64,000 nt of DNA, taken from assembly GCA_040285825.1 (NCBI GenBank), contig JAUPSS010000015.1:31392-95391 (forward strand), read 5' to 3'. Below the pieces are notes generated by a model. It saw nothing but the letters and a program-made list of their open reading frames with translations, did no database searches and was not told the origin of the DNA. The position numbers and the translations under genes are program-made. Positions 31,572-39,208 of this stretch are shown here, in pieces. Within the stretch, counting starts at the first letter, position 1. The number at the start of each line of letters is the position of its first letter. The DNA is from Eukaryota sp. TZLM1-RC (taxonomy: Eukaryota > Metamonada: BaSk clade).

Positions 31572-32748
31572 TTTTTTAATTTAATTTTAATTTATTTTCA
31601 AAACCACAGTCTAAAAGTCAATATCTTCAACACAAGCTTCCACACCATCAAACCTTACAGCAGCAATGTTTTCATAATGTGCACTGACAGACATTAAAGC
31701 TTTCGAAATCATTTTAGGAATTGATTTGAAAATAGTAAAAACAATACGATTTAGCCACAAGCGACGATCAAAACGCTTATTCATTCTTTTTTTCACAAGA
31801 TTTTCAAAATCATCAATAAAATTCAAAGCAGTTTTTCCAAGACGACCATACAACGATATAGCAAATGGGCAAATTTGGTAATCTACATGGCGAACATGTT
31901 TCAATTCTTTCAAAGGATTTGCATACTTTTTCCGTTTGTGCAATTCGGAGTCATCAAGGGGGGATACTTCGGATTGAGCATTTTTCAAGGCATTTTTCTT
32001 GCAAACATCCACTGTTACGACATCAACAACATTCATGACATCATCAAACGAGGGCACAACAACATCAGCACGTCGTTTTCCATATTCTGAATCTCTTACG
32101 CTTTCATTTATATCAAGAGACCTCAACAAAGGTTCTACAAAAGATTCAATATGATAGGAATTACACATTGCATGGATTTGATCTCTGACTGCATCATGCA
32201 ACGTAGAACGATAGGAAATATATCTATTACAATTAAATAAATGTGATAATGTCAAACCAGCTCCACATTTACAAAACAAATCATTGGGCAAATTACAAGG
32301 CCATAAATAACAACGCATTCTCATAGCAGTGGTCCATTGGTCGTCATTCAAAAATAGACCATAAATCTGGGGAATTTGATTTATCAAAACTGCAGATGAA
32401 CTGTCCTTCAAATCAATCAAAAAATTGGCAAAAGCAGGATTTTCTTTCTTAGCCGTGCTAAGTCGAACAATAAAATCCTTGTTTTCAAAATTTTTCAAAA
32501 GATGTCGTTGGAGCTTTTTCAACGCAAATTTTAATGAATATAAACTTCTGTCTGGAATTTCTTGAATGGATATGGGGAAACATGATTGCCATAAGTCGGG
32601 AGATAAACTGGATATTTCTTCTCTTAAGTTATCCAGGAATATGCTATTTGTATTTACTTGAATTGATTGAGGAAAACATTTGGTCCAAATTTGTGGCGGC
32701 AATTTTTCAAGTTCACAAGATAACTCATACAAATAGGGACTACAATTG
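31572..32748 (-). pseudogene. LINE-B2 with a LINE-A leader: in-frame chimera (373 codons)
   Basis: Frame 32732-31611 starts with LINE-A residues (YELSCELEKLPPQIWTKCFP) and passes in frame at FPQSIQ/VNTNSIFLD into LINE-B2. It continues with SLSPDLWQSCFP, the CKCGAGLTLSHLFNC finger, RAD-X13-D and EACVEDIDF. Both families have a ..WxxCFPxSIQEIPxRS motif, so the fusion repeats that region from the two families. The 3' UTR is the B2 type. The upstream border, about 32748, is where island sequence begins. Confidence 0.83.
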
Positions 32749-33136
32749 TAATGTTGCGAGTTTTACAAAAATCTATATATTCCTTTCGCTCAACACTTAA
32801 ATCACCAATTACATATCCATTACATAGATCCAATATCTTACAACACAGAATTATTTTTACTGGTTTAATTTTTGCCAATTCAAAATATTTTATTGGACAA
32901 CCCAATACTTTTTCCCAAGCAGAACCACTTGAAGTCCAATTCATTGATTTGATTTCTAAGAAATAATTTGGAGTTTCAATATCAGGACATGGATAATTTT
33001 GATATTTCTTTTTAAATTCATTAATAGATGTTCTTTCAAAACTTAAATATTTTGCAATTACATGTTCACAATAATTTCCATTTTTGTAACTATTGCATTA
33101 TAAATCATAATCGACATTTTCATAAAGCCAATTCAT
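32749..33136 (-). pseudogene. PD-(D/E)XK nuclease-like gene, 3'-truncated
   Basis: Starting from the ATG at 33134-33136, the minus-strand frame has a stop at codon 13. It then stays open for about 115 codons to the junction with LINE-A at 32748. The visible motif is CPDIET...FLEIKS (PD-X9-EIK, a PD-(D/E)XK active-site pattern), followed by GSAWEKVLGCPIKYFELA and two hydrophobic strand-like segments. An acidic residue in a GNYCEHVIAKYL helix precedes it. This layout resembles restriction-endonuclease-like proteins. The in-frame stop could be a mutation or a sequence error. The C-terminus is lost to the LINE junction. The upstream neighbour ends 16 bases away on the same strand. Confidence 0.55.
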
Positions 33137-33151
33137 TTTAAAATTAAATAA

Positions 33152-33475
33152 TCATTTTTTTAATTTTAAACCAATTACGTTTTCCAAAACCATTCTTATA
33201 AATTCAAATTCATCACTATCAAAATCAAAGAATTTCCAATAATGATAAATTCGTTCAATTTGTTCTTGTGGACTTCCTTTAATTCTAATATATTTAAAAG
33301 TTGATATTTCTTCTGGATCATAATCACTTAATATATTTTTAATAATTTCATCATTTGGTTTTGCAACTATAACTTCGGATTCAGCAATCATAGATAAATC
33401 AACATCTTCTTCATATGCAAAAGTTCCAAGAATTTCTGCGAGAATCATATTTAAAAAGTTTTCTTCAAAACTCAT
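33152..33475 (-). CDS. Unknown 107-aa acidic protein in island
   Basis: A complete ATG-to-TAA frame. The N-terminus is hydrophobic/acidic (FLNMILAEILGTFAYEEDVDL), the middle has NDEIIKNILSDYDPEEIS, and the C-terminus is basic (GLKLKK). No motif that I recognise. It sits 23 bases downstream of the NifS-like gene's end and 16 bases upstream of the nuclease-like start, all on the minus strand, which supports a real compact gene cluster. Confidence 0.6.
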   Translation of the reverse strand: MSFEENFLNMILAEILGTFAYEEDVDLSMIAESEVIVAKPNDEIIKNILSDYDPEEISTFKYIRIKGSPQEQIERIYHYWKFFDFDSDEFEFIRMVLENVIGLKLKK

Positions 33476-33498
33476 TTTTGGTATATTTTTTAGTATAT

Positions 33499-34434
33499 TT
33501 ACAAATTTAATTGTTCAACTATATTTTTTATAATATGTGTTTTATTGGTTCTTTTTATTGTTTTTATATATAAAATCATATCATCAAATTCATTGTTGTT
33601 AAACATTTTCATTCGTTTTAATAAAAATTTACAATATACTTGATTTAATTCATTTTTTCTAAACACTTTCCAAAAACTATCTACATACCATCTGGATGTA
33701 AAATATTCCTATTAAATGTCATTCCAGCCACACCTTCCATTCCAATTTTTTCAGATGAAAATAAGGCAAAATCAGATCTATTTGTCTTTACTGATAAATC
33801 TTTATAATCCAAAACACCAAGTGCTTGAGCAACATCCATTACTTTGTAAACATTTTTTCCAAATTGTTTGAAAAATTCTTTTACATCAACAATTTCTCCA
33901 TCTCTAGATGAAATTAATGGAACAATAACCATTCTAATTCTGTGAAATATTTCTGAATCAATTTCATCTGTATAAACAAATTCAATATTTTTTGCAGCAA
34001 GAATTTTTTCAATTGATGGATGATTGCCAGGATGTAAAGCAACAACCATATTTGGAAATTTTTCTTTAAATGTACCCAATAATCCATTCATTAAACATGT
34101 CACACTGTTACCAAACACTGTTATAAATTCACTTTCTGGTGTTTCCTCATTATTTGCTTTATCAAACATTTGTTTATATTCTTTATCTGAAATGTTACTA
34201 CTATCTAAACCAGATGAATAATATTTTCGAGTTAATTTAAAATATGGATTTCTAAAACCCTGCACACCTTCTCCAATTAATTTCGAAATTGAAAGTCTAC
34301 ATTTTTCTAAAAAAATCTTTTGATGTTCTTCCTCTTATATGTAATTCATTTGATGGATTTCCAAAAATACAATTACGAAATAAATATTTTGCAGTATTGA
34401 TTGAACAATAACCCTCACATGCAGTGAAATTCAT
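33499..34434 (-). pseudogene. Class-V aminotransferase / NifS-like protein, two frameshifts
   Basis: The gene reads on the minus strand in three frames: 34434-34297, then about 34300-33681 (open frame 34265-33681), then about 33690-33499. The first part has GNPSNELHIRGRT, matching the NPSS..H..GR region of cysteine desulfurases. The second has a HPGNHPSIEKIL segment, VMDVAQALG (Asp that contacts the PLP nitrogen, and Gln), and FSSEKIGMEGVAGM (Lys in the position of the PLP-binding lysine). The length of about 310 residues is slightly shorter than bacterial NifS. The frameshifts fall at a T7/A5 run near 34305 and near 33683. Whether it was a cysteine desulfurase or another class-V enzyme cannot be told; the catalytic Cys loop is not obvious. 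Confidence 0.68.
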
Positions 34435-34477
34435 TTTTTCTTTTAAATATGTTCTTTTTATTAAATGATTTTAATCT

Positions 34478-34903
34478 TTATTTCAAAATGGCATTATCAC
34501 TATCAGCACTTACATCTGGTGATTTATCAAAATTTGTGAAAAAAGATGAAGTTGAAGAATTGGATGATGAAGATGAACAATCATTTGATACATCAAATTT
34601 TATAGATTTAATTGGAGACAAAAAAGATGAATTTGAAAATGAAGATGATGAACAATCAGATAATGAATCAGTATAATAAATTATTTTAAGTTTTGTTTTC
34701 GACACATCTAAAATTTGGGTGATTAATGATAATAAATATGGCTCGTGTTTTATCATATTTTCCTCATCTTCAAATTTACGTTTTAAAAATTCGATACAAT
34801 TGTATTTTTCATTAAAATCAATTATATTTTTTGTACTAAATGATTCTTTATCTTTTATTTTTAGTAGTAATTTTTCTAGAATAAGATCTCGTAACATTTT
34901 CAA
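34478..34903 (-). CDS. Unknown protein, up to 141 codons, overlapping an acidic gene
   Basis: The N-terminal 80 residues look like real coding sequence (MLRDLILEKLLLKIKDKE, a helix, then NEKYNCIEFLKRKFEDEEN). The C-terminal 60 residues are Ser-rich and are simply the antisense of the acidic gene at 34488-34676. Either the two genes overlap tail-to-tail or the true end lies near 34680 and is hidden by a frameshift. It starts 17 bases after the end of the next minus-strand gene (34920). Confidence 0.5.
   Translation of the reverse strand: MKMLRDLILEKLLLKIKDKESFSTKNIIDFNEKYNCIEFLKRKFEDEENMIKHEPYLLSLITQILDVSKTKLKIIYYTDSLSDCSSSSFSNSSFLSPIKSIKFDVSNDCSSSSSNSSTSSFFTNFDKSPDVSADSDNAILK
34488..34676 (+). 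CDS. Small acidic protein, 62 aa
   Basis: ATG at 34488 and TAA at 34676; the frame is open 13 codons further upstream, but this Met starts the clearly biased composition. The sequence is SLSALTSGDLSKFVKKDE followed by long Asp/Glu-rich runs. No known domain. It is the only plus-strand gene in the left island half, diverging from the NifS-like gene (54-bp gap between starts) and overlapping the antisense frame 34903-34478. Acidic tails of this kind occur in DNA mimics and histone-binding proteins, but nothing here shows such a role. Confidence 0.5.
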   Translation: MALSLSALTSGDLSKFVKKDEVEELDDEDEQSFDTSNFIDLIGDKKDEFENEDDEQSDNESV

Positions 34904-34919
34904 AAAATAAAATCATTTT

Positions 34920-35297
34920 TCAGAATTTAATAAAAATATCGAAATCTACATTTTCAAAAGCTTTAATACATTTTTGATAGAGTTCAATTCCATTTTCACT
35001 TACTTTTCCATTTAAAAAAGTTTCCTTAATGTACTCTAGTGGTAATTTTTTTTGATTAATAAAACTAATATTTTTATTAATTTCAGAATCAAACAAAATG
35101 TTCAATGCATCTAAAGTATTTGTGTAAACGTGTACACACAAATATTGTCATAATTAATAAATCCACGAACAAATTCATCTCCAACATTAAACTCAATTTC
35201 ATCATCTTCAACATTTAAACTATATTTTGCAATTCTATGTTCATCATTAAACAAAGCATCATCACTAGCATTAAATGATGCTTCAACGATCGAAGAC
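34920..35297 (-). pseudogene. C-terminal part of an unknown island gene, interrupted
   Basis: Two minus-strand frames meet near 35140 with a one-base shift: 35290-35140 (FNDEHRIAKYSLNVEDDEIE...DEFVRGFINYDN) and 35141-34920 (TLDALNILFDSEINKN to FDIFIKF, stop). The upstream end runs into the foreign block at 35298. A matching N-terminal piece lies at 37069-37174 across the block. Function unknown. Confidence 0.5.
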
Positions 35298-35399
35298 GAT
35301 CGTTCGATCCAATACCCCCCAAATTTGCTGAAGAAAATAAGTGACTTTTCAACATTCCTGGTTCTACATCCAATAAATCAACAAAAAATTCTGTTCTCA
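35298..35399 (-). mobile_element. LINE-A fragment flanking the inverted LTR element (3' side)
   Basis: Antisense LINE-A codons for RTEFFVDLLDVEPGMLKSHLFSSANLGGIG. It begins at gatccaatacc next to the island sequence cgatcgttcgat and ends at the 4-bp target duplicate ctca (35396-35399, TGAG on the coding strand). Confidence 0.82.
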
Positions 35400-35542
35400 T
35401 GATGCCGTTAGGCAGATGAACACACGAAGGAGAGAGAGAAAAAATCTGTAGTTTATTAATAAAACTGATTCATAAATGAGTATCACGTCATCAGTCGAAA
35501 TACAAAGAAACCTACTAATTCAATTTGAGTTCAACAACAACA
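35400..35542 (-). repeat. 3' LTR of the inverted Gag element
   Basis: Reverse complement of the LTR1 type (same gattttttctctctctcc tract). 143 bp, TG...CA ends. Confidence 0.9.
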
Positions 35543-35562
35543 CTACTTTTTCCCACTTTTCT
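35543..35562 (-). other. Polypurine tract of the inverted Gag element
   Basis: Antisense of the tract found before LTR2-4, directly adjoining the 3' LTR. Confidence 0.8.
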
Positions 35563-35583
35563 GAGGACAAATACAGTACTGGC

Positions 35584-36339
35584 TCAATAGAGGGAAGATA
35601 TGGGGTTTGTTAAACTCTTTGGTGCATCGTTTGTGTGACACAGATAATTTACCTCATGTTTGATTTTAGATGGACAATCGCGGGAGATGTGTCCAGGCTT
35701 GTGGCACTTGAAGCACGATTGATTTTTTAAATCCTGAGAGCGCCAAGAGGACCTCGTTTTAGTGCCAGCCGTACGTTCCACATCATTCACTGAGGTTTTG
35801 AAACCACGAGTCCATGAAGCAACCCTAGAGCAGTCCAACAGCTCATCAGTAGTGGTTTCGACAAGAGAGTGAAGATCTGGGAATACATCATCTCGAATTC
35901 TCGCTAGTAGAGAACGTTGGAGACCTACGGGAAGAATTCCTCTGGCAAATCGATTCAGAAAAGCTGTGTCTGGTAACTTCAGTCCGGAAGCCCTACTCTT
36001 TACCTGGAGGAAACGTCGCAGGTAACAGGACATACGTTCTCGGACGTCACCAATACGGACATCAAGCTTCAGTTCTGACATAGCCAGACTAAAATCTTCG
36101 TACGTGGCGAACGATACGACAGATTGAAGATGTCTAAGAAGAACATCGTCACTGGAAGAGACGTCGGATTTCTGGAGAGATAGGGACTCTAACAGAAAAG
36201 AATCGACCAAGAGTCTTGCTGGAACAAGCTCTTTCTTAGAAGTCACAGAAGAATAGATCTTCCACTGTTGTAGGAACAAGAGAACACTTTCAACTTTCAT
36301 GGAAGAAAGAGACGGGAGGTTGACAGAAGGAACAGTCAT
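35584..36339 (-). CDS. gag: Gag-like protein, inverted copy (251 aa), intact
   Basis: A complete frame from ATG to TAG with the same architecture as the 29216 copy: helical capsid-like region and CFKCHKPGHISRDC zinc knuckle. Differences: LQQWK for LQEWK and LLARIRDD for LLASIRDD. It has both LTRs, an intact leader and a polypurine tract, so this is the best candidate for a mobilisable copy if an RT is supplied in trans. The leader keeps the 52-nt GT-AG interval (36391-36340). Confidence 0.88.
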   Translation of the reverse strand: MTVPSVNLPSLSSMKVESVLLFLQQWKIYSSVTSKKELVPARLLVDSFLLESLSLQKSDVSSSDDVLLRHLQSVVSFATYEDFSLAMSELKLDVRIGDVRERMSCYLRRFLQVKSRASGLKLPDTAFLNRFARGILPVGLQRSLLARIRDDVFPDLHSLVETTTDELLDCSRVASWTRGFKTSVNDVERTAGTKTRSSWRSQDLKNQSCFKCHKPGHISRDCPSKIKHEVNYLCHTNDAPKSLTNPISSLY

Positions 36340-36365
36340 CTGAAATAAGAAGGGCCAATAATTAT

Positions 36366-36508
36366 TGATGCCGTTAGGCAGATGAACACACGAAGGAGAG
36401 AGAGAAAAAATCTGTAGTTTATTAATAAAACTGATTCATAAATGAGTATCACGTCATCAGTCGAAATACAAAGAAACCTACTAATTCAATTTGAGTTCAA
36501 CAACAACA
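36366..36508 (-). repeat. 5' LTR of the inverted Gag element
   Basis: Reverse complement LTR with CGTCATC (ATF/CREB-like site on the coding strand), the AATAAA signal and the GTGTGT donor at 36391. It appears identical to the partner LTR. Confidence 0.9.
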
Positions 36509-36830
36509 CTCAATGAATTAAATGAACGACAAAAATCTAATGCTGTGGAAGGAGCACAAGATCTCAAAATGTGGGTTATTCTCCCAGTGTAGCAAATTTT
36601 AAGCATGAAAAATTTAATATGCTTTTCTATATCTAAGGAAGAAATTGAATCAAGTTCAATTTTCATTTTTTCCAAAATACCTTGCAATTCATTCTGAATT
36701 TGAGGCACGTTTCCTAACCAACAACCAAGGAACTTAAAAGCATCACTACTATAATTAGTAAAAGGGACAATAGAATCGTTTATCACGAGGTCTTGAGCAG
36801 AAGAGCCAATCAGAAGGCATTTGCTGGCAT
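36509..36830 (-). mobile_element. LINE-A RT fragment (KCLLIGSS to FNSLS), minus
   Basis: Antisense LINE-A from the Gag element's 5' flank up to the KCLL codons. The open part (36786-36481) covers NDSIVPFTNYSSDAF to the thumb and ends in LTR sequence. The string LQGILEK is shared with the 26222 copy, marking it as the same LINE-A lineage. Confidence 0.82.
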
Positions 36831-37068
36831 TTTGGAATTTCTTTTGATCTCTTAAAAATAGCGTGTTCCAGTGTTCCCGAAATTGCTGATGATCTAGCCC
36901 ATTATTTTCAACAATTAATTGTTTTGAAAATTAATCCTCCATTTGAATTACTTGCAGCACGTCTGATTGCTTTAGTAAAGCCTGGAAACGGAATCAAACC
37001 TGATGGAATACGCCCAATTGCTGTTGGTGAATCTCTTTCTCGTTTGCTGGCATCAATTGTCTTCGATC
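36831..37068 (+). mobile_element. LINE-A RT fragment (GISFDLL to FDR), plus
   Basis: Sense LINE-A after the same ctggcattttggaatttc inversion junction as at 26130. It ends in cttcgatcgtg, where LINE-A would continue tcaaagac, and passes into island sequence attcgatcgttgattc. Confidence 0.82.
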
Positions 37069-37174
37069 GTGATTCGATCGTTGATTCAAATAAAATATCA
37101 CTTTCTTGTTCATAGATTATATATTCATTATTATTTATATAAAATGTTTGTTTCATTTTTGTTAAAAAAATCAT
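37069..37174 (-). pseudogene. N-terminal part of an interrupted island gene
   Basis: About 33 minus-strand codons starting with Met (37174 or 37156): MKQTFYINNNEYIIYEQESD, then LFESTIES, after which LINE-A begins. The next codons on the far side of the block (35297 downwards) continue a similar acidic/Ser style, and both edges carry CGATCG-type sequence. I infer, but cannot prove, that it is the start of the gene ending at 34920. Confidence 0.45.
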
Positions 37175-37207
37175 TTTTTATTTCACACAACATTATGTTA
37201 ATTATTT

Positions 37208-37420
37208 TTATTTTCTACATTGTGGACATCCATTATCCCACATATCAATACAACTCATACAATATGTGTGATTACAATTCAAATCAACTGGATTGATAAA
37301 ATCATCATAACAAATTGGACAATTATGATTGTACTTAATTGTTGGTGGTAAATAATCATTTTTACAAACAATTACATTCTCATCACATATTAATTCACAA
37401 TTTTTGTTAATAAAGAAACT
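37208..37420 (-). pseudogene. RING-finger (C3HC4) domain
   Basis: The minus-strand open stretch encodes CPICYDDFINPVDLNC, then NHTYCMSC, then a GCPQC end: C-X2-C-X11-C-X-H-X2-C-X2-C-X7-C-X2-C, the cross-brace zinc pattern of RING E3 ubiquitin ligases. The CPIC codons lie at 37310-37321 and the stop at 37208. There is no ATG in this frame. The frame upstream is carried by 37600-37390, offset by one base near 37400 (A5 run), so one gene with a frameshift is likely. RING proteins are common in large DNA viruses and in hosts alike. Confidence 0.7.
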
Positions 37421-37600
37421 TTATTAATTTCTCGTTTAATAAATCCATAATAAACAATAACATCTTCAGTTTCAAATTTTTCCATTTTTTCATTGAAAAA
37501 TTTTTTATAGTTTTTATACAATGGTATATATAATTGATTATTCATATTTTCAAAATATAATTGGAATTGATTCGAGTGATAAAATAAAAATTGTTCAATA
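37390..37600 (-). pseudogene. N-terminal part of the RING gene, unknown region
   Basis: Minus-strand frame rich in aromatic residues (FLFYHSNQFQLYFENMNNQL, then YKNYKKFFNEKMEKFE), ending KREINKVSLLTKIVN at a stop at 37390 just before the RING frame takes over. The formal ORF begins at 37779, but residues from about 37600 to 37779 are the antisense of the fibre-like gene and are probably not part of it. The 5' end is lost at the junction near 37600. Confidence 0.45.
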
Positions 37601-38759
37601 CAAAAAGAAGCCACACACACACTTCCAATTGAGTGGATTGAAAATGGTATTTCTGTTAATGAAATTTTAATAAAAGAAAAAATAAAAGTATCATCTGGTA
37701 CCACATTAACATATGGTTCAGTTGATTTAATTAGTTTTAATTCTTCTGGTGTGTTTATTAAATCAGTTTCAACAGACAATATGAATGTGAGTGGTGATGT
37801 TGTTGTAGGTGGAAATGTTTATGTTCAAGGTGAAAATGTCAAAGTCACAACAACTGATTTAAAAGTTGAGAATGAAAATATTTATCTTCGAAAAGGCGCT
37901 GAACATTCATTATTGGATGGAGTATTCACAGGATTAATTGCAACTAAATATGATGGAGAAAATGATGGTAGACTTGGTTTTGACAAAAATGGAATTGCTT
38001 ATGTTGGAGATATTGGGGATGAACAACCACTTGCAACTAGAGAATTAGAACCAGTTGATGGAACAATTCAAATATGGAATGGTGGGGAACAAAGATTAAC
38101 TAGTGGAGTTTTAGCATCTGATTTGGCAAGAATAAATGAAGCAAATTCTTTTACTGAACCACAAACATTTGATAATATTTATTTAAATTCCATTGAGTTT
38201 GAATATGGTGGTAAACAACTTCCTGCGATCTTTTCTTCAGCCCCTCAAACTATTGACTTGAGAACAATTCACGATAGATTTAGTGAGGGAACAATTGTTC
38301 TTGGAAGAAATGATACTGATGCTCGTTCACATTCTATTGCCTACAAATGTAATTCGGGATTTGACACTTCCTACATTAAATTTAACATTCACAATCCTGG
38401 GGAAGGAGATGATGTGAAAAAAAAATGTAATGACTTTGCAATCAAATGAAGTTCAAATTTTCAATTCAAACTTTACTGAAAATAGTGGAAACTTGGGCGA
38501 TGCTTTATCTTGGGAAAATGGAAGAATTAAAAGTGATATTAGATTTGTAACAGATAATGCTTTACGTTTTACTACTAGTGCTAGTAATTATTACATTCGT
38601 TACTTTAACAATAATACATTTGATGGAACTCATCCAAGAGGAAGTGCATCAGTAGGAGAAAGTGTTTTGATTGGAACTGCTTCAAATACCGATGATACAG
38701 AAAGACAATTGTCTGCAGTATTTCATAAAGATTACACAATAAACAAAACAAAAAACTCT
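37583..38759 (+). pseudogene. Tail-fibre / structural-protein-like gene, 5'-truncated, one frameshift
   Basis: The frame is open from 37583 to 38449 without an ATG before 37781 (a GTG at 37751 is possible). It continues one base out of frame from about 38426 to 38762 after an A9 run (38417-38425). The stretch MNVSGDVVVGGNVYVQGENV followed by VTTTDLKVENENIYL is the beta-helical style of phage and NCLDV fibre or structural proteins. Next comes a segment resembling the DGxxVG-type repeats (DGENDGRLGFDKNGIAYVGD). The C-part has LRFTTSASNYYIRYF. The N-terminus is lost at a junction with the minus-strand RING gene. Function in virion structure or attachment is inference. Confidence 0.6.
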
Positions 38760-38760
38760 T

Positions 38761-39164
38761 AAATGTAATTAAATTAAATAGATTATTAAATAGATTATTA
38801 AATGAACCTTTGTCCAAATTGGCCAGTCTACAGCATGCAAAATACAATTTGTATCCATTTGTATTTTCCCTTTTTGGTTCACTTGCACCAACTGCTTTAC
38901 GTTTTTTGGATGATTTTGAAATGATTGTAAAGAGAAGAACTGGCAGAAATTTCAACAGATTGTTTTGGCAAAATAGAATTGTGTTTTCTATTTTTAAGGG
39001 GATGTTGAAGATGGTTTCTGATGCTTTGCTTTCTCTTGGATCTCACTATGAGAGAGTTGCATCTAGTGTTTTTGTTTTGGGAGAGATGGATTTTTTAGAT
39101 GTTGATTTATAGGTTTAGAATAAAATTAAATTTTTTTTAAAAAAAAATTGTGCCAGAAATTGAA
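38761..39164 (+). mobile_element. LINE-A C-terminal 100 codons and 3' tail, then short filler
   Basis: After an AT-rich linker (38761-38789, gattattaaata repeated) LINE-A begins at NEPLSKLASLQHAKY. It runs open to the stop at 39112, with the AGAATAAAATTAAATTTT tail to 39147. Seventeen bases of unexplained sequence (ttgtgccagaaattgaa) separate it from the next LINE-A 5' part. Confidence 0.82.
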
Positions 39165-39208
39165 GGATCCCAGTAGAAATAAGTCCCGCCAGCACAATCC
39201 CCTTCTCA

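Larger units (their letters stand above)
35400..36508 (-). mobile_element. Complete Gag-only LTR retroelement (1109 bp), minus strand
   Basis: 5' LTR 36508-36366, leader with GT-AG interval, gag 36339-35584, polypurine tract 35562-35543, 3' LTR 35542-35400. It is flanked by TGAG on both sides (36512-36509 and 35399-35396), and the LINE-A sequence reads through correctly if element and one TGAG are removed. The two 143-bp LTRs appear identical, suggesting a recent insertion or homogenisation. Confidence 0.92.
32749..38760. other. Candidate virus-derived gene island, interrupted at 35298-37068
   Basis: The parts 32749-35297 and 37069-38760 are the only sequences that do not match other parts of the window. 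They hold at least eight short, closely packed coding regions, mostly minus-strand, with 16-24-bp spacers and no introns apparent. Contents include a PD-(D/E)XK nuclease-like fragment, a NifS-like enzyme, a RING protein and a tail-fibre-like protein. NifS-like proteins, RING proteins and fibre-like repeats are all known from NCLDVs (asfarviruses carry a NifS-like gene). Viral origin is an inference from content and spacing; bacterial or host origin is not excluded. Confidence 0.5.

Noticed and set aside
37390-37779. Full 129-codon minus frame as a single gene
   Set aside because: Its first 60 codons are the antisense of the open fibre-like frame at 37583-37780, which has much better protein character there.
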